Below are positions 18,611 through 27,381 of a stretch of 64,000 bases of DNA, piece after piece. Under the pieces are notes generated by a model. The model ran no database searches. It worked only from the letters and a program-made list of their open reading frames with translations, and was not told where the DNA came from. A program made the translations under genes and the position numbers. This stretch comes from Microtetraspora fusca (lineage in GTDB: Bacteria > Actinomycetota > Actinomycetes > Streptosporangiales > Streptosporangiaceae). Every line of letters starts with the position of its first letter. Position 1 is the first letter of the stretch. The stretch lies in NCBI RefSeq assembly GCF_001570365.1, contig NZ_BBYK01000058.1:86348-150347 (forward strand), in the 5' to 3' direction.

Positions 18611-19367
18611 ATGTCCACAACCTTCTCCCCACGCGCATGGGCGATCTTCTTACTCGTGGTCGCCGCCGATGTGCTCGACCTGCTCAGCACCACGGTGACC
18701 AACGTGGCCGCCCCCACCGTCGTGCGGGACCTCGGCGCCTCCTGGTCACTGGCTCCTGGCTCGGCGCGAGCTACACGCTCCCGATGGGCTCCCTCGTGAT
18801 CGTCGGCGGCCGCCTGGGAGACCGGTTCGGTTGCCGGCGACTGTTCCTCATCGGGTTGGCGGGATTCACCCTCTGCTCGCTCGCGGACGCCCTGGCCGGC
18901 TCACCGTTCGAACTTGTGGCCTCCCGTACCGGACAGGGGGTGTTCGGCGGCCTGCTCATCCCTCAGGGGTTCGTCCTGCTGATGCGGGTGATCCCTCGTG
19001 AGTCGATGGGCAGGGTGTTCGGCCTGTTCGGGCCCCTGATCGCGGTGTCGTCGCTCAGCGGCCCCGTGGTCGCCGGGCTGTTGATCGAGGCCGATCCGTT
19101 CGGCCTGTCCTGGCGCTCGGTGTTCCTCCTCAACGTCCTGTCCGGAGTCCTGACGCTGGCGGCAGGGCTGCGGGTCATCCCGCCCTTCGGCGGCGATGGG
19201 TCGATCCGCATCCGGCCGGCCTCGTGTCGACGGTCTACCTGGCCACCGTCACGCCGAGCGTTCCGTCCAGCGGCGTTCTGCCCTGCCTGCTCCTCGCCCT
19301 GGGCATCACTGCGGCATGCGCGATGAGCATCCCGCTGCTTCCCCGCCGGGGAGCGCACGCCCACTGA
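18611..19367 (+). pseudogene. MFS transporter (DHA2-type), frameshifted with internal deletion
   Basis: MSTTFSPRAWAIFLLVVAAD opens a normal TM1 with VLDLLSTTVTNVAAPTVV. After DLGASWSL the frame changes (about 18750), resuming TGSWLGASYTLPMGS, GGRLGDRFGCRRLFLIG and GVFGGLLIPQGFVLLM. At about 19205 it jumps to a third frame encoding only the last ~50 residues (GLVSTVYLATV ... AMSIPLLPRRGAHAH). TM7 to TM13 are missing, so no repair of a single base could restore function. The intact NmrA-like gene follows. Confidence 0.75.
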
Positions 19368-19428
19368 GCCTTCCACGCCCCCGGAAGGCATCCGCATCCA
19401 TATCCGTACCAATCACAGGAGTATTTCC

Positions 19429-20265
19429 ATGATTCTCATCACCGGGGGCCGCGGCGCGGTCGCCACCCACCTGCTGGCCCTGCTGCTTCAGGCCGATCGC
19501 CCCGTACGCGTCGCCTCCAGCAATCCCGCAGAGCTGCAGGTCCCCGACGGCATCACAGCCGTCACCTGTAATCTCAGGGATCCTGCCACCTTCCCGGCCG
19601 CTCTCTCCGGGGTCACCGAGGTCTTCCTGTACGCCGAGGCTTCGCACATCGCCGAGTTCATCGACGCTGCCGTCACGGCCGGTGTCGAGCACGTCGTCCT
19701 GCTGTCCTCCGCCAGCGTGCTGAATCCCGACGCGGCCGATGATCCGCTGGCCAAGTCCCATCTCGACGTCGAGACCGCACTGCTCACCTCACCGCTCACC
19801 ACCACGATCCTGCGCCCCGGTTCCTTCGCCGGTAACGCGGCCGGCTGGGCCTGGCCCATCAAGGCCGGCCGCCCGGTGAGCCTGCCCTACCCGGGCTCCT
19901 ACACCGACCCCATTCACGAACGGGACATCGCCGAAGTGGCCTTCACCGTGCTCACCGACCCATGCCACCAGGGCCGGTGCCTCCACCTGACCGGCCCGGA
20001 AACCCTCACGTTCAGCGAACAGATCGAGCAACTCGCCGAGATCACCGGCCGGCCGATCACCATCGACCACGTCACCCCCGAGGAATGGAAGCAGGAAATG
20101 GCCGACTACATCCCCGGTCAGTACGCGGACGCCCTGCTCGACTACTGGCAGGCCCATGACGGCCGCCCCGCGTCCCTGACCGACACCGTCGAGCAGCTCA
20201 CCGGCCATGCTCCCCGCACTTTCGCCACCTGGGTGCGCGACCACGCCACGGCCTTCATCGGGTAG
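19429..20265 (+). CDS. NAD(P)-binding NmrA/atypical SDR protein
   Basis: 278 aa. The Rossmann start is MILITGGRGAVATHLLALLL; VTCNLRDPATFPAALSGV and EHVVLLSSASVLNP are the usual second and fourth strand regions. The catalytic YxxxK is not present, as in regulatory or redox-sensing NmrA-like members; LRPGSFAGNAAGWA and DPIHERDIAEVAF follow the family pattern. AGGAG lies 9 bp before ATG. Expression with the broken MFS gene upstream is possible. A hairpin follows the stop. Substrate unknown. Confidence 0.85.
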   Translation: MILITGGRGAVATHLLALLLQADRPVRVASSNPAELQVPDGITAVTCNLRDPATFPAALSGVTEVFLYAEASHIAEFIDAAVTAGVEHVVLLSSASVLNPDAADDPLAKSHLDVETALLTSPLTTTILRPGSFAGNAAGWAWPIKAGRPVSLPYPGSYTDPIHERDIAEVAFTVLTDPCHQGRCLHLTGPETLTFSEQIEQLAEITGRPITIDHVTPEEWKQEMADYIPGQYADALLDYWQAHDGRPASLTDTVEQLTGHAPRTFATWVRDHATAFIG

Positions 20266-20284
20266 CACCCGAAAGCACACGACC

Positions 20285-20308
20285 GGGCACGTCCTCACGG
20301 GCGTGCCC
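20285..20308 (+). terminator. Hairpin after the NmrA-like gene
   Basis: GGGCACG and CGTGCCC pair around a 10-base loop, 20 bp beyond the stop codon. Confidence 0.5.
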
Positions 20309-20366
20309 ACCCATCCAGCCGGTGTCGCCTGACGCGGAAATGGGGCCCGGCTGGTCAGTGGCCTCT

Positions 20367-20395
20367 ACGCGGCGGGGTGTCAGGCCCCGCCGCGT
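20367..20395 (-). terminator. 11-bp hairpin whose loop holds the methyltransferase stop codon
   Basis: ACGCGGCGGGG and CCCCGCCGCGT are exact complements around TGTCAGG. The minus-strand TGA (20380-20382) lies in the loop, so the hairpin overlaps the end of the coding region. Confidence 0.6.
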
Positions 20396-21048
20396 CCGCT
20401 GGGGGCGTCGTAGACCAGGGTGTATCGCCAGAACAGGCGACGCCGGATCCGGGCGCCGGGCAGCTCCCGTGCGGCCGCGGCTCGGATCTCGGCCAGGGTC
20501 TCCCGGGGATCGGCGGTGGGCGCCGTCATGTGCGACGGCAGCGCGTCGGCGCGTACCGGGTGCTTGATCAGCCCCATGACCGGGTTGGCGACCATGGCAG
20601 GCAAGGCGGCGAGCACGTCGGCGGGGCCGGCCTCCCGGTAGCAGCCGACGACCACGAGGCGTCCGCCCGCGGTGAGACAGCCGCGCAGTTCGCGCAAGGT
20701 GGGCACCAGCGGAAGGTGGTGCAGGACGGCGACGAGGGTGACGGCGTCCCAGCGCCGCTGCGGGTCGCGCCCGGCGAAGCCGGTTTGGACGATGGTGACC
20801 GCGGGGTCGTCGGCGAAGCGCTCCGCCGCGGCACGGGCGGTCGCGGGATCGGGTTCGAGCCCGGTGACGGTGACGGTGGCGGCGCGGCGGCGGAGCAGAG
20901 CGGCGAGGTTGCCCGTGCCGCACCCGACGTCGAGGACGTGGCGGGCCCCGGACGCGGCCACCCGGTTCGCGACCCAGCGGCCGTAGTGGTCGTTGTGGCT
21001 CCACGGGTGCCGGCGGTTGAAACGATCGAGGTGGGACAGCAGCGCCAT
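20380..21048 (-). CDS. Class I SAM-dependent methyltransferase
   Basis: 222 aa. Motif I is HVLDVGCGTGNLAALL, motif II TVTGLEPDP, and the post-I acidic/hydrophobic stretch is RWDAVTLVAVLHHLPLVPTL, the usual Methyltransf_11/25 signature. The region after GRLVVVGCYREAG is the substrate part and is not diagnostic. ATG at 21048 is preferred over an in-frame GTG seven codons upstream, because AAGGTG precedes it. Cytosolic. It stands alone, convergent with the NmrA-like gene. Confidence 0.85.
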   Translation of the reverse strand: MALLSHLDRFNRRHPWSHNDHYGRWVANRVAASGARHVLDVGCGTGNLAALLRRRAATVTVTGLEPDPATARAAAERFADDPAVTIVQTGFAGRDPQRRWDAVTLVAVLHHLPLVPTLRELRGCLTAGGRLVVVGCYREAGPADVLAALPAMVANPVMGLIKHPVRADALPSHMTAPTADPRETLAEIRAAAARELPGARIRRRLFWRYTLVYDAPSGRGGA

Positions 21049-21336
21049 GACGGTCACCTTAGCGATCACCGTTCACGCTCGTTCTTGCTCGAGTTCGTCG
21101 GCAAGCAGGTGCCCGGCGACAGCGGTGGATCGGGTGGCGGTGCTGTGGGAGCCCCCAAGATCAATGAAAGGCGGAGTGCGGGTGTGAGTAGTTGGCGTAC
21201 AGAGGCCGCACTATCTCACGTGAACGATGCCGCCCTTCAGTTCTCATAAATGAGCGTTTTCTGAAGAGGCTGTTGGGGTGCCGCACCGTTCGGCTTTTGC
21301 GGGCCGGTCACCCTGGGGCCTTTCCGGTGCGGCCTG

Positions 21337-22359
21337 TCACTCTCCCGCACGGACGATCATCTTCCCCATGTTTTCACCCCGCAGCGCCCCCAGGAAAGCG
21401 GCGGCCATGTTCTCGAAACCGTCGACCACCGTTTCCTGTGGCACCAGTGCTCCGGAGCGTATATGCGGGACGGCGAAGTCCTCCAGGAGCGACTGGGCGT
21501 CATTGTGGTCACGGACCAGCACGCCTTCCAGGCGCAGGGACTTTCCGACCACGTCGAAGAGGTTGCGCGGGGCGGGCGGGGGTGTGTCGAGGGAGTGGTA
21601 CTGGGCGATCGCCCCCACCCAGGCGATGCGGCCGAAGTCGCGCAGCGAGCCGATGGCAGCCTCCAGGTGGTCACCGCCGACGTTCTCCACCGCCGCATCG
21701 AGACCGTCCGGGGCAGCCGAAGCGAGCAGGTCGGAGACGGGGCCGTCGTGGTAGTCGAAGGCCGCGTCGAAGCCCAGGTCCTCCACCAGCCGCTTGACCT
21801 TCACCGGTGATCCCACGCTGCCCACGATGCGACCTGCGCCCATCAGCCGGGAGAACTGGCCCACCGCCGTGCCGACGCCGCTCGCCGCGGCGGAGACGAA
21901 GAGGTCCTCCCCCGGCTGCAGCCGCAGGGTGCGAGTCAGAGCCACGTACGCGGTCAGGCCAGTGCCGCCCAGGACGGACAGGTAGGCGGTGAGGGGCACG
22001 CCGGCATAGCGCGGCAGCACCCGCACCGTCGAGGCCTCCACCAGCGCGTGGGTGCGCCAGCCCTTGCGGTGCAGGACGAGGTCGCCCGGGGCGAGGGACG
22101 GGGCGGCGGAGGTCAGGACGCGGCCGATGGTGCGGCCTTCGAGCGGTGCGTCCAGGTCCCACCAGCTCACGCCGCCAGGAAGGCCGGCCTGATCCATCAG
22201 TTCACGCATGTAGGGGTCAACGGACAACAGGATGTTCTCGACCAGGGCCGTGCCGGGCGACGGCGCGTCGAGTACGTGCTCGGTGAAGGCGAAGTCGGAC
22301 AGGGACGGGAAACCGGAGGGGCGTGCAACCTGGTGCACGGCCTGTGCTGTGATCGTCAT
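21337..22359 (-). CDS. NADP-dependent MDR-family oxidoreductase (CurA/leukotriene B4 dehydrogenase-like)
   Basis: 340 aa. The N-terminal domain shows the family pattern VENILLSVDPYMRELM, and the nucleotide domain contains VSAAASGVGTAVGQF (glycine loop) and DYHDGPVSDLL. VENVGG and the C-terminal DGFENMAAAFLGALRGENMGK are typical of zinc-free enoyl/2-alkenal reductases. It reduces the C=C bond of activated alkenes using NADPH. Divergent from a LysR gene 80 bp away that probably controls it; the shared gap carries an inverted repeat. ATG at 22359 is fixed by the MTITAQAVHQ start. Confidence 0.9.
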   Translation of the reverse strand: MTITAQAVHQVARPSGFPSLSDFAFTEHVLDAPSPGTALVENILLSVDPYMRELMDQAGLPGGVSWWDLDAPLEGRTIGRVLTSAAPSLAPGDLVLHRKGWRTHALVEASTVRVLPRYAGVPLTAYLSVLGGTGLTAYVALTRTLRLQPGEDLFVSAAASGVGTAVGQFSRLMGAGRIVGSVGSPVKVKRLVEDLGFDAAFDYHDGPVSDLLASAAPDGLDAAVENVGGDHLEAAIGSLRDFGRIAWVGAIAQYHSLDTPPPAPRNLFDVVGKSLRLEGVLVRDHNDAQSLLEDFAVPHIRSGALVPQETVVDGFENMAAAFLGALRGENMGKMIVRAGE

Positions 22360-22405
22360 GGTCACGACGCTACGGGGGACCCCCGGGCTCGGGCAGACCG
22401 TATTA

Positions 22406-22431
22406 TTCATGGCTCTACCGCTGAACATGAA
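22406..22431. promoter_or_regulatory. Inverted repeat in the LysR/reductase gap
   Basis: TTCATG (22406-22411) and CATGAA (22426-22431) are exact complements 14 bp apart, directly upstream of the LysR ATG. They may form the autoregulatory LysR site. Confidence 0.45.
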
Positions 22432-22439
22432 AGGCTCTC

Positions 22440-23357
22440 ATGGCAGAGCTCACCCCCGCCGAGCTGCGCATCCTGGTGTCCGTGAGCGACGAGGGCGGCT
22501 TCACCGCGGCCGGGACCACTCTGGGCATGACCCAGTCCGCTGTCTCCCACGCCGTCCGCGGCATGGAGCGCAAGCTCGGTACGGTGCTCTTCGCCCGCGC
22601 CCGCACCGGCGCCACGCCCACCCCGGCCGGTGAGCGTGCTGCCGCGCACGCCCGCCGGATCCTGCGGCTGTACGAGGTGATGGTCGCCGAGGTCCGCGCC
22701 GACAACGCCACGGGCGCTGTGCTTTCCGGCCCGCTGCACGTGGCTGCCTTCCGCAGCGCGGCGCTCCACCTGCTCCCGGACGCCCTGGAGCGACTGGCCC
22801 GACGGCACCCTGGCCTGAGGCCGGAGGTCCGGGTGGTCCGGGACGTGGGCCCCGGGCCGGCCGGTGAAGTAGCTGATGGGCGCGCCGATCTGGCGATCGC
22901 GACGCTCGGCGGGTCTACCCCCATGCCGGCAGGATTGATCACGGGCGATCTGCTGGAGGAGGCATACGCCTTGGCCCATCCCAGCGGCCACACGGCTCCT
23001 CGCAGTCTGCCGCTCGTCGACTGGCAGGAGAACTGCTCCTCCTACACCGCCGCCTGGTGGTCCGCCCAGGACTGGCTGCCCCCCGCCACCATCACCGCCG
23101 AGGACGACGGAACGGTACTGGCTCTGGTCGCTCAGGGACGGGGCATGGCCGTCATGCCCGAGCTCTCGCTGCGCGACGCACCCCCGTCCGTCGAGACCGT
23201 CGACCTCGGCCCCGACCGCCCCACCCGACGTATCGGCTACGCCACGACACCGGAGCTGGCCCGCACGGCAGGGGTCCGCGCGCTCATACGGGAATTGCGA
23301 GCGGGAAAGCCCAGTGCGCTCCCCGGGCGGACGCCCGGCCTGCACCGGGGACGGTGA
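22440..23357 (+). CDS. LysR-family transcriptional regulator
   Basis: 305 aa. The N-terminal HTH is classic: LRILVSVSDEGGFTAAGTTLG, MTQSAVSHAVRGMERKLG and TPAGERAAAHARRIL. The effector domain follows (GPLHVAAFRSAALHLLPDAL ... ADLAIATLGG). The divergent MDR reductase is the obvious target, responding perhaps to an electrophilic substrate of that enzyme. The C-terminal tail beyond about 285 is Arg/Pro-rich and poorly conserved. A candidate terminator follows at 23411. Confidence 0.92.
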   Translation: MAELTPAELRILVSVSDEGGFTAAGTTLGMTQSAVSHAVRGMERKLGTVLFARARTGATPTPAGERAAAHARRILRLYEVMVAEVRADNATGAVLSGPLHVAAFRSAALHLLPDALERLARRHPGLRPEVRVVRDVGPGPAGEVADGRADLAIATLGGSTPMPAGLITGDLLEEAYALAHPSGHTAPRSLPLVDWQENCSSYTAAWWSAQDWLPPATITAEDDGTVLALVAQGRGMAVMPELSLRDAPPSVETVDLGPDRPTRRIGYATTPELARTAGVRALIRELRAGKPSALPGRTPGLHRGR

Positions 23358-23410
23358 ACGGCCCAGAGTGCGCCTGCCGTCAGTCTTCTTTTCCTCCTCT
23401 GCAGCGCCCG

Positions 23411-23444
23411 GGCCCCGGAAAGGGCGCAGTCCCTGGCCGGGGCC
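23411..23444 (+). terminator. Hairpin after the LysR gene
   Basis: GGCCCCGG and CCGGGGCC pair around an 18-base loop, 53 bp after the stop codon. The 23358-23580 gap holds nothing else recognised. Confidence 0.4.
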
Positions 23445-23580
23445 GCTGGCCTTGATGTTGCACAGGTAGCGGCACAGGAAGTGGAGTGGGGCCGGTCCCC
23501 GGTGAACGGACTCGGTCCTTGCGCACCCGGCGTGACCCATCCGGGGCGTCACCAAGAGCGGCCTTTGCCCGGGTGGAGCG

Positions 23581-24756
23581 TCACGCCGTAGGCCGGGGGG
23601 CCTGTCCGCCATCGCCGGCGGGCGCCTCGTCGTGGCGGTTCGCCCGGAACTCGGCCGCGACCGCGCGCTCGCGAAGCTGGGCCGACTCCGCCCTGGCCGC
23701 ATCGAGCTGCGCCCGCATGTCCTGCAGGCGCGCCCGCTCCAGGGCCAGCTCGGCCTGGAGCCGCTCCCGCTCCGCCGCGTCCGAGCGCGCGCGCTCCGCG
23801 GCCGTGTCCAGCTCCTCGCGGGCGGCGCGGGTGTCGGCGGCGGCCTTCGCGGCCTCGGCCTGAGCCCGCGAGGTCTCCGCTACGGCGAGGGCACGGGCCG
23901 ACTCGGCGGCCTCGGCCCGGTCCCGCTCCCCGTCCGCGCGGGTGACGGCCCGGTCGCGCTCCGCCTCCGCGGCCTGGGCCCGCGCGATGGCGGCGGCGGT
24001 CGCCTGCTCGGCCTCCCGATGCGCCCGGCGCGCCATCTCCGCCTCTGTTTTCGCGGTCTCGGCGTCGGCGCGGGCCCGCTCGCTCTCCTGCCGTGCCTGT
24101 ACGGCGTCCGCCTGGGCCTGCTGTACCTCGGCGGTGGCGCGCTCGGTGTGCTCCGCGAGCTCATGTAGCGCCTTGTCCCGGGCGGTCTCGGCGAGGTCGG
24201 CGCGCTTGCGGGCGTCCTCGACCGCCTGCTTGGCCATCCGTTCGGTCGTCGCGGCCTCACGCAGCGCGGCGAGCGCCTGCTCCCTTGCGGTCTCGGCGTC
24301 GGCGAACGCCGTGTCACGCTCCCCGTGCGCCTCCTCGGTCTGGCGGCGGGCCTCCTCCGCCTCCCGCTTCGCCTCCTCGGTCGCCTCGCGGGCCAGCCGT
24401 ACCTGCTCGAACGCCTGCTCCCGCTCGGTGCGGGCGATGGCGACGCGGGTGTGCGCCTCGGCCTGTACCGCGCTCAGCCGCGCCTCCACTCCGGCGGGGC
24501 TCAACTCGTCGGCCAGGACGTGCGCGAGCGGAGCGATCGCCGCGGCCAGCCCCTTCTCCATCCGCTCGTAGAGGTCCTCGGCGCGGGCGAGCGCGCCTTC
24601 GAGCCCCGGCGTCGCCCGGCGCAGCTCGCGCTCGCGCTTGGCCGCGACCTGGCAGTCGCCCTCCGGGCAGTACTCGCGGGGTCTCCCCCGCCCCGGCCGT
24701 TGCTCGACGGGCATGCCGCAGTGCTTGCACGGCGTCGCCGCCGGAGAGGTCGTCAT
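23581..24756 (-). CDS. Long coiled-coil protein with N-terminal Cys/His motif (KfrA-like architecture)
   Basis: 391 aa. Residues 10-35 hold CKHCGMPVEQ and then REYCPEGDC, a small zinc-site candidate. Nearly all the rest, about residues 95-375, is an uninterrupted Ala/Glu/Arg-rich coiled coil with heptad-like EAEEARRQTEEA and AQAEAAKAAADTRAAREEL. The build resembles plasmid KfrA-type DNA-binding coiled coils, but the N-terminus is different and the comparison is by architecture only. ATG at 24756 follows the MLELAT extension, which lacks a ribosome site. Tandem repeats just upstream may be its operator. Two decayed relatives lie within 4 kb. Confidence 0.7.
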   Translation of the reverse strand: MTTSPAATPCKHCGMPVEQRPGRGRPREYCPEGDCQVAAKRERELRRATPGLEGALARAEDLYERMEKGLAAAIAPLAHVLADELSPAGVEARLSAVQAEAHTRVAIARTEREQAFEQVRLAREATEEAKREAEEARRQTEEAHGERDTAFADAETAREQALAALREAATTERMAKQAVEDARKRADLAETARDKALHELAEHTERATAEVQQAQADAVQARQESERARADAETAKTEAEMARRAHREAEQATAAAIARAQAAEAERDRAVTRADGERDRAEAAESARALAVAETSRAQAEAAKAAADTRAAREELDTAAERARSDAAERERLQAELALERARLQDMRAQLDAARAESAQLRERAVAAEFRANRHDEAPAGDGGQAPRPTA

Positions 24757-24773
24757 GGTCGCCAACTCTAGCA

Positions 24774-24806
24774 ATTTCTGGATTTCTGGAAACTGGAAAA
24801 CAGAAA
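24774..24806. promoter_or_regulatory. Tandem ATTTCTGG repeats with inverted CAGAAA
   Basis: ATTTCTGG is repeated perfectly at 24774-24781 and 24782-24789, followed by AACTGG and the inverted half CAGAAA (24801-24806). The block is far more A/T-rich than the flanks and begins 18 bp upstream of the coiled-coil gene's ATG. An autoregulatory site or core promoter is likely. Confidence 0.5.
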
Positions 24807-24981
24807 AGGCGAGATCTTGTGTGAGAGGATGTGTCGATCACTTGGGAGAATGTCAATTCCCGCAAGTAACCGCGAATCCGCACGATGGCGGACGTCGCGA
24901 AGCCGGTGATGTCCTGTCTCACGAGACCTGGCGTACGTCTCAGAGAGTTGGCAGCCGCACGGTCACACGCCAACTCGTTTG

Positions 24982-25290
24982 TGAAGCGCTCCGGCTTCGG
25001 CGGAGGCAGAAGGCGCCCGACCGGGCACCACCAGCGATGAATCGGCCGAGTTGGAGCGTCTGTGGTGGGAGAACGCCGCCAGCGGCAGAGCGCGGCCATC
25101 ACCGCGCACCTGGTCGCCGCCGCCCCGCTCGGAGAAGAGGCCCGTTCCGCCCTGCCCCAGCTCACCGCGGTGCTCACCGAGCTGCCCCGCAGGCTGGAGG
25201 AGGCCGAGAGCGGCGCGCCGGCCCAGATCGAGGCCGCCGAACAGGAGGCCGCCGACGCCCGCGTCGACGCCGACTCTGACCTCCGCGACC
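24982..25290 (+). pseudogene. Decayed coiled-coil protein gene, N-terminal part
   Basis: SAELERLWWENA reads in one frame (to about 25075). SAAITAHLVAAAPLGEEARS, AVLTELPRRLEEAESGAPAQ and EAAEQEAADARVDADSDL follow in another. A 4-base loss in the segment GAACGCCGCCAGC would explain the change. The Glu/Ala-rich helix-forming content matches the coiled-coil gene on the other strand. It stops at a junction with an aminotransferase fragment near 25280. Confidence 0.5.
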
Positions 25291-25737
25291 AAGGCGTTCA
25301 ACGTGCCGGGGGTACGCTGCGCCGTCGCGCACATCGGCGCGGCCGACGTGCGCGTGGCCCTTTCGGGCCCGACCTATCTGTACGGCGAGCCCAACACCTT
25401 CGGCGTGGCCGCCACCTTGGCGGCCTGGCGGGACGGTGACTCCTGGCTGTCACAGCTGCGGCCGGTCCTGGACCGGAACGCCGCGCTGGTGCATGAGGGG
25501 CTGCCGCGGGGCATCGGATACCGCGTCCCGGAGGCCGGCTTTCTCGCCTGGCTGGACTGCCGCGCCCTCGATCTCCCCACCGACCCGCACACATTCTTTC
25601 TGGAGAAAGCCCGTGTCCTGCTGAATGACGGCCAGACCTTCGGGCCCGGCGGCGAGGGCTTCGTCAGGCTCAACTTCGGTACGTCACCGGACCTCCTGCG
25701 GGACATCCTGGGCCGTATGCGCGAGGCCGTGGGCTGA
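25279..25737 (+). pseudogene. C-terminal part of a PLP-dependent aminotransferase/C-S lyase (PatB/MalY-like)
   Basis: About 150 residues beginning at the PLP-binding lysine motif (SATKAFNVPGV). They continue with AATLAAWRDGDSWL, YRVPEAGFLAWLDC, FFLEKARVLLNDGQTFGPGG and FVRLNFGTSPDLL, the standard small-domain end of fold type I enzymes of the MalY/PatB group. The N-terminal half, with the cofactor phosphate and pyridine contacts, is absent and is replaced by coiled-coil remnant sequence. There is no ribosome site, so a functional product is not expected. Confidence 0.75.
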
Positions 25738-25784
25738 TCGCGCCCTCCGGGCGAGCCGGCCGCGAGAGCTACTTGTCACTTCCT

Positions 25785-26104
25785 GGCCGTGCCCGCGCTT
25801 ATCGCCGTAGCCGGACCGGCCGGATCGGCGTCCGCAGGCGCCTCGTCACGGTTCCTCGCGGATGACGCCTTTCGACAGGAGTGCCTCACGGCGCACAACA
25901 CCTATCGCGCGGCACGGGGTACCCGCGCTGCAAACTGAGCCGGAGGGCGTCGAAGCGGCCAAGAAATCCGCTGCCTATTACCCCCAAAAGGGAACCATCG
26001 ACCACAGCTCGCCAATTGCCCCGGCGCAGGCCGCCGCGCGGGTCGCCGAAGCCGAGTGGGGACTGCCCACGGGCGGCCCCGCACCAGCCGGATACGTCGA
26101 CTAG
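25785..26104 (+). pseudogene. Secreted CAP/SCP-domain protein remnant, frameshifted
   Basis: A signal-like stretch (FLAVPALIAVAGPAGSASAG) leads to FRQECLTAHNTYRA, the first helix of CAP/PR-1 domains. One base later the second frame supplies RHGVPALQTEPEG, then YYPQKGTIDHSSPIAP and ARVAEAEWG up to a TAG at 26104. The expected HSxxxxGEN and later motifs are missing, so the domain is also internally incomplete. Identification rests on the AHNxYRxxHGVPALQ pattern. Confidence 0.5.
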
Positions 26105-27069
26105 TCGGTGTCGTGGGTGACGAGCAGGCTGAGGACGGTTCCGCGCGGGCTGAGCGCGCCGATCGCGAGTTCCCGATACACCCAGTACGGCTGCCGCCGG
26201 ATGATCCGGAACACCGTCCATCGCCATCGAGCGGCGAGTTCGTTGATCCGGCGGACGTACGCGCCCGCCGGGGCGCGTACGAGGCCGGCGACCGACTGCC
26301 ACGCCGCGAGCCTGCCGTATCCGCCGCGGAGGCCAGGAGAGTAGCTGGCGTCGCAGTAGGCCACGGCGAACAGCTCGCTCACCACCGCGTCCAGGCCCGT
26401 CATCGCGCCGTACAGCGCGATCTGGGCACGGAGCGCGCCCGGCGGGAACGCGTTCACCCCCAGCGGCGTCAGGGCCTGGGGATCGATCTGCCGAGGAAGC
26501 TCGATGACGGCCGCCACCCCCGGCGCGCTCCAGTGCTCCACCGCGGAGGCGATGCGCCGCTCGTCCTCCCGCGTGCTGACGATCCTCGGCGCGCGGTCCG
26601 GAGAACCCCGGCCCGCGAGCCAGGCGTCCCGCTCCGGAGGCTCCGGGAGAGCCTGCTCGCCGCGTGGCGTCCAGCCGGGACCGAGGACGGCCGCGTCCAT
26701 CCGCCGCTCTCCCCGGGTGCGCTTCAGGGGTAGTCCGGCCAGGGGGTGACCGAGTCCCCGTAGGGCGTCCGCGCATCGCGCCGCCGCCGGCACCCTGACC
26801 AGGGTGACGCGGCGTGCCACCAGCTCCTGGATGAGGCAGGCGACCAGCTCGGCCCACGCGCCCGGCTCCTCTGGCGGGTGCTCCAGCAGCGGCACCAGGT
26901 GGTGGACCCGCCGCCGCTCCGCCAGCAGCGCGGCCAGGTCGCGGACCCGGCCCCCCTGCTGCTCGTCGGCGTACTGGTCGCGCACCAGCTCGGCCAGCGA
27001 CGCGGCGTCGCCCGGGACACGCGCCAGAGCCCGCTCGTGCGGCCCGCCCCTTCTCTCATGCACGGTCAT
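26101..27069 (-). CDS. Uncharacterised protein, 322 aa
   Basis: No family recognised. The protein is Arg/Glu-rich and soluble in appearance: VPGDAASLAELVRDQYADEQ, LVPLLEHPPEEPGAWAELV, then a C-terminal half with aromatic and Arg content (WRWTVFRIIRRQPYWVYREL). No signal peptide or membrane span. Third-codon GC bias supports coding throughout. ATG at 27069 is chosen because upstream codons look non-coding; a weak AGGGA precedes it. It lies between decayed CAP and coiled-coil genes, so it may be a survivor of the same element. Confidence 0.55.
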   Translation of the reverse strand: MTVHERRGGPHERALARVPGDAASLAELVRDQYADEQQGGRVRDLAALLAERRRVHHLVPLLEHPPEEPGAWAELVACLIQELVARRVTLVRVPAAARCADALRGLGHPLAGLPLKRTRGERRMDAAVLGPGWTPRGEQALPEPPERDAWLAGRGSPDRAPRIVSTREDERRIASAVEHWSAPGVAAVIELPRQIDPQALTPLGVNAFPPGALRAQIALYGAMTGLDAVVSELFAVAYCDASYSPGLRGGYGRLAAWQSVAGLVRAPAGAYVRRINELAARWRWTVFRIIRRQPYWVYRELAIGALSPRGTVLSLLVTHDTD

Positions 27070-27381
27070 GAAGTCCCTGACGTGATCCCGCTGACATGGT
27101 CGCCCTCTCGTACTGGCCCTGGCCCAGTGTTCGTCGCCGCACGCCCACGCTGGCGGCGACCGCACTCGACCTTCACATGCCAGAGCGTAGATCGGCCAGC
27201 GCATGTGAACGCGGCCATGGCCTCACCGGGGATCGGCGCGATCACATCGAAGTAGGAGGCGGATGGCTGGCGTCGCGCCTTCGCGACTGGTCCCGGATCC
27301 ACTGTCCCTGCGGCGTGCGGAGCACCTGCTCAGCCTGCTGAACGGTCATCGGCTGCCTGATCGTCCTGCGGCCGCCGCCGC

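Noticed and set aside
20377..21249. Plus-strand 290-codon frame
   Set aside because: Shadow of the minus-strand methyltransferase, which has full SAM motifs.
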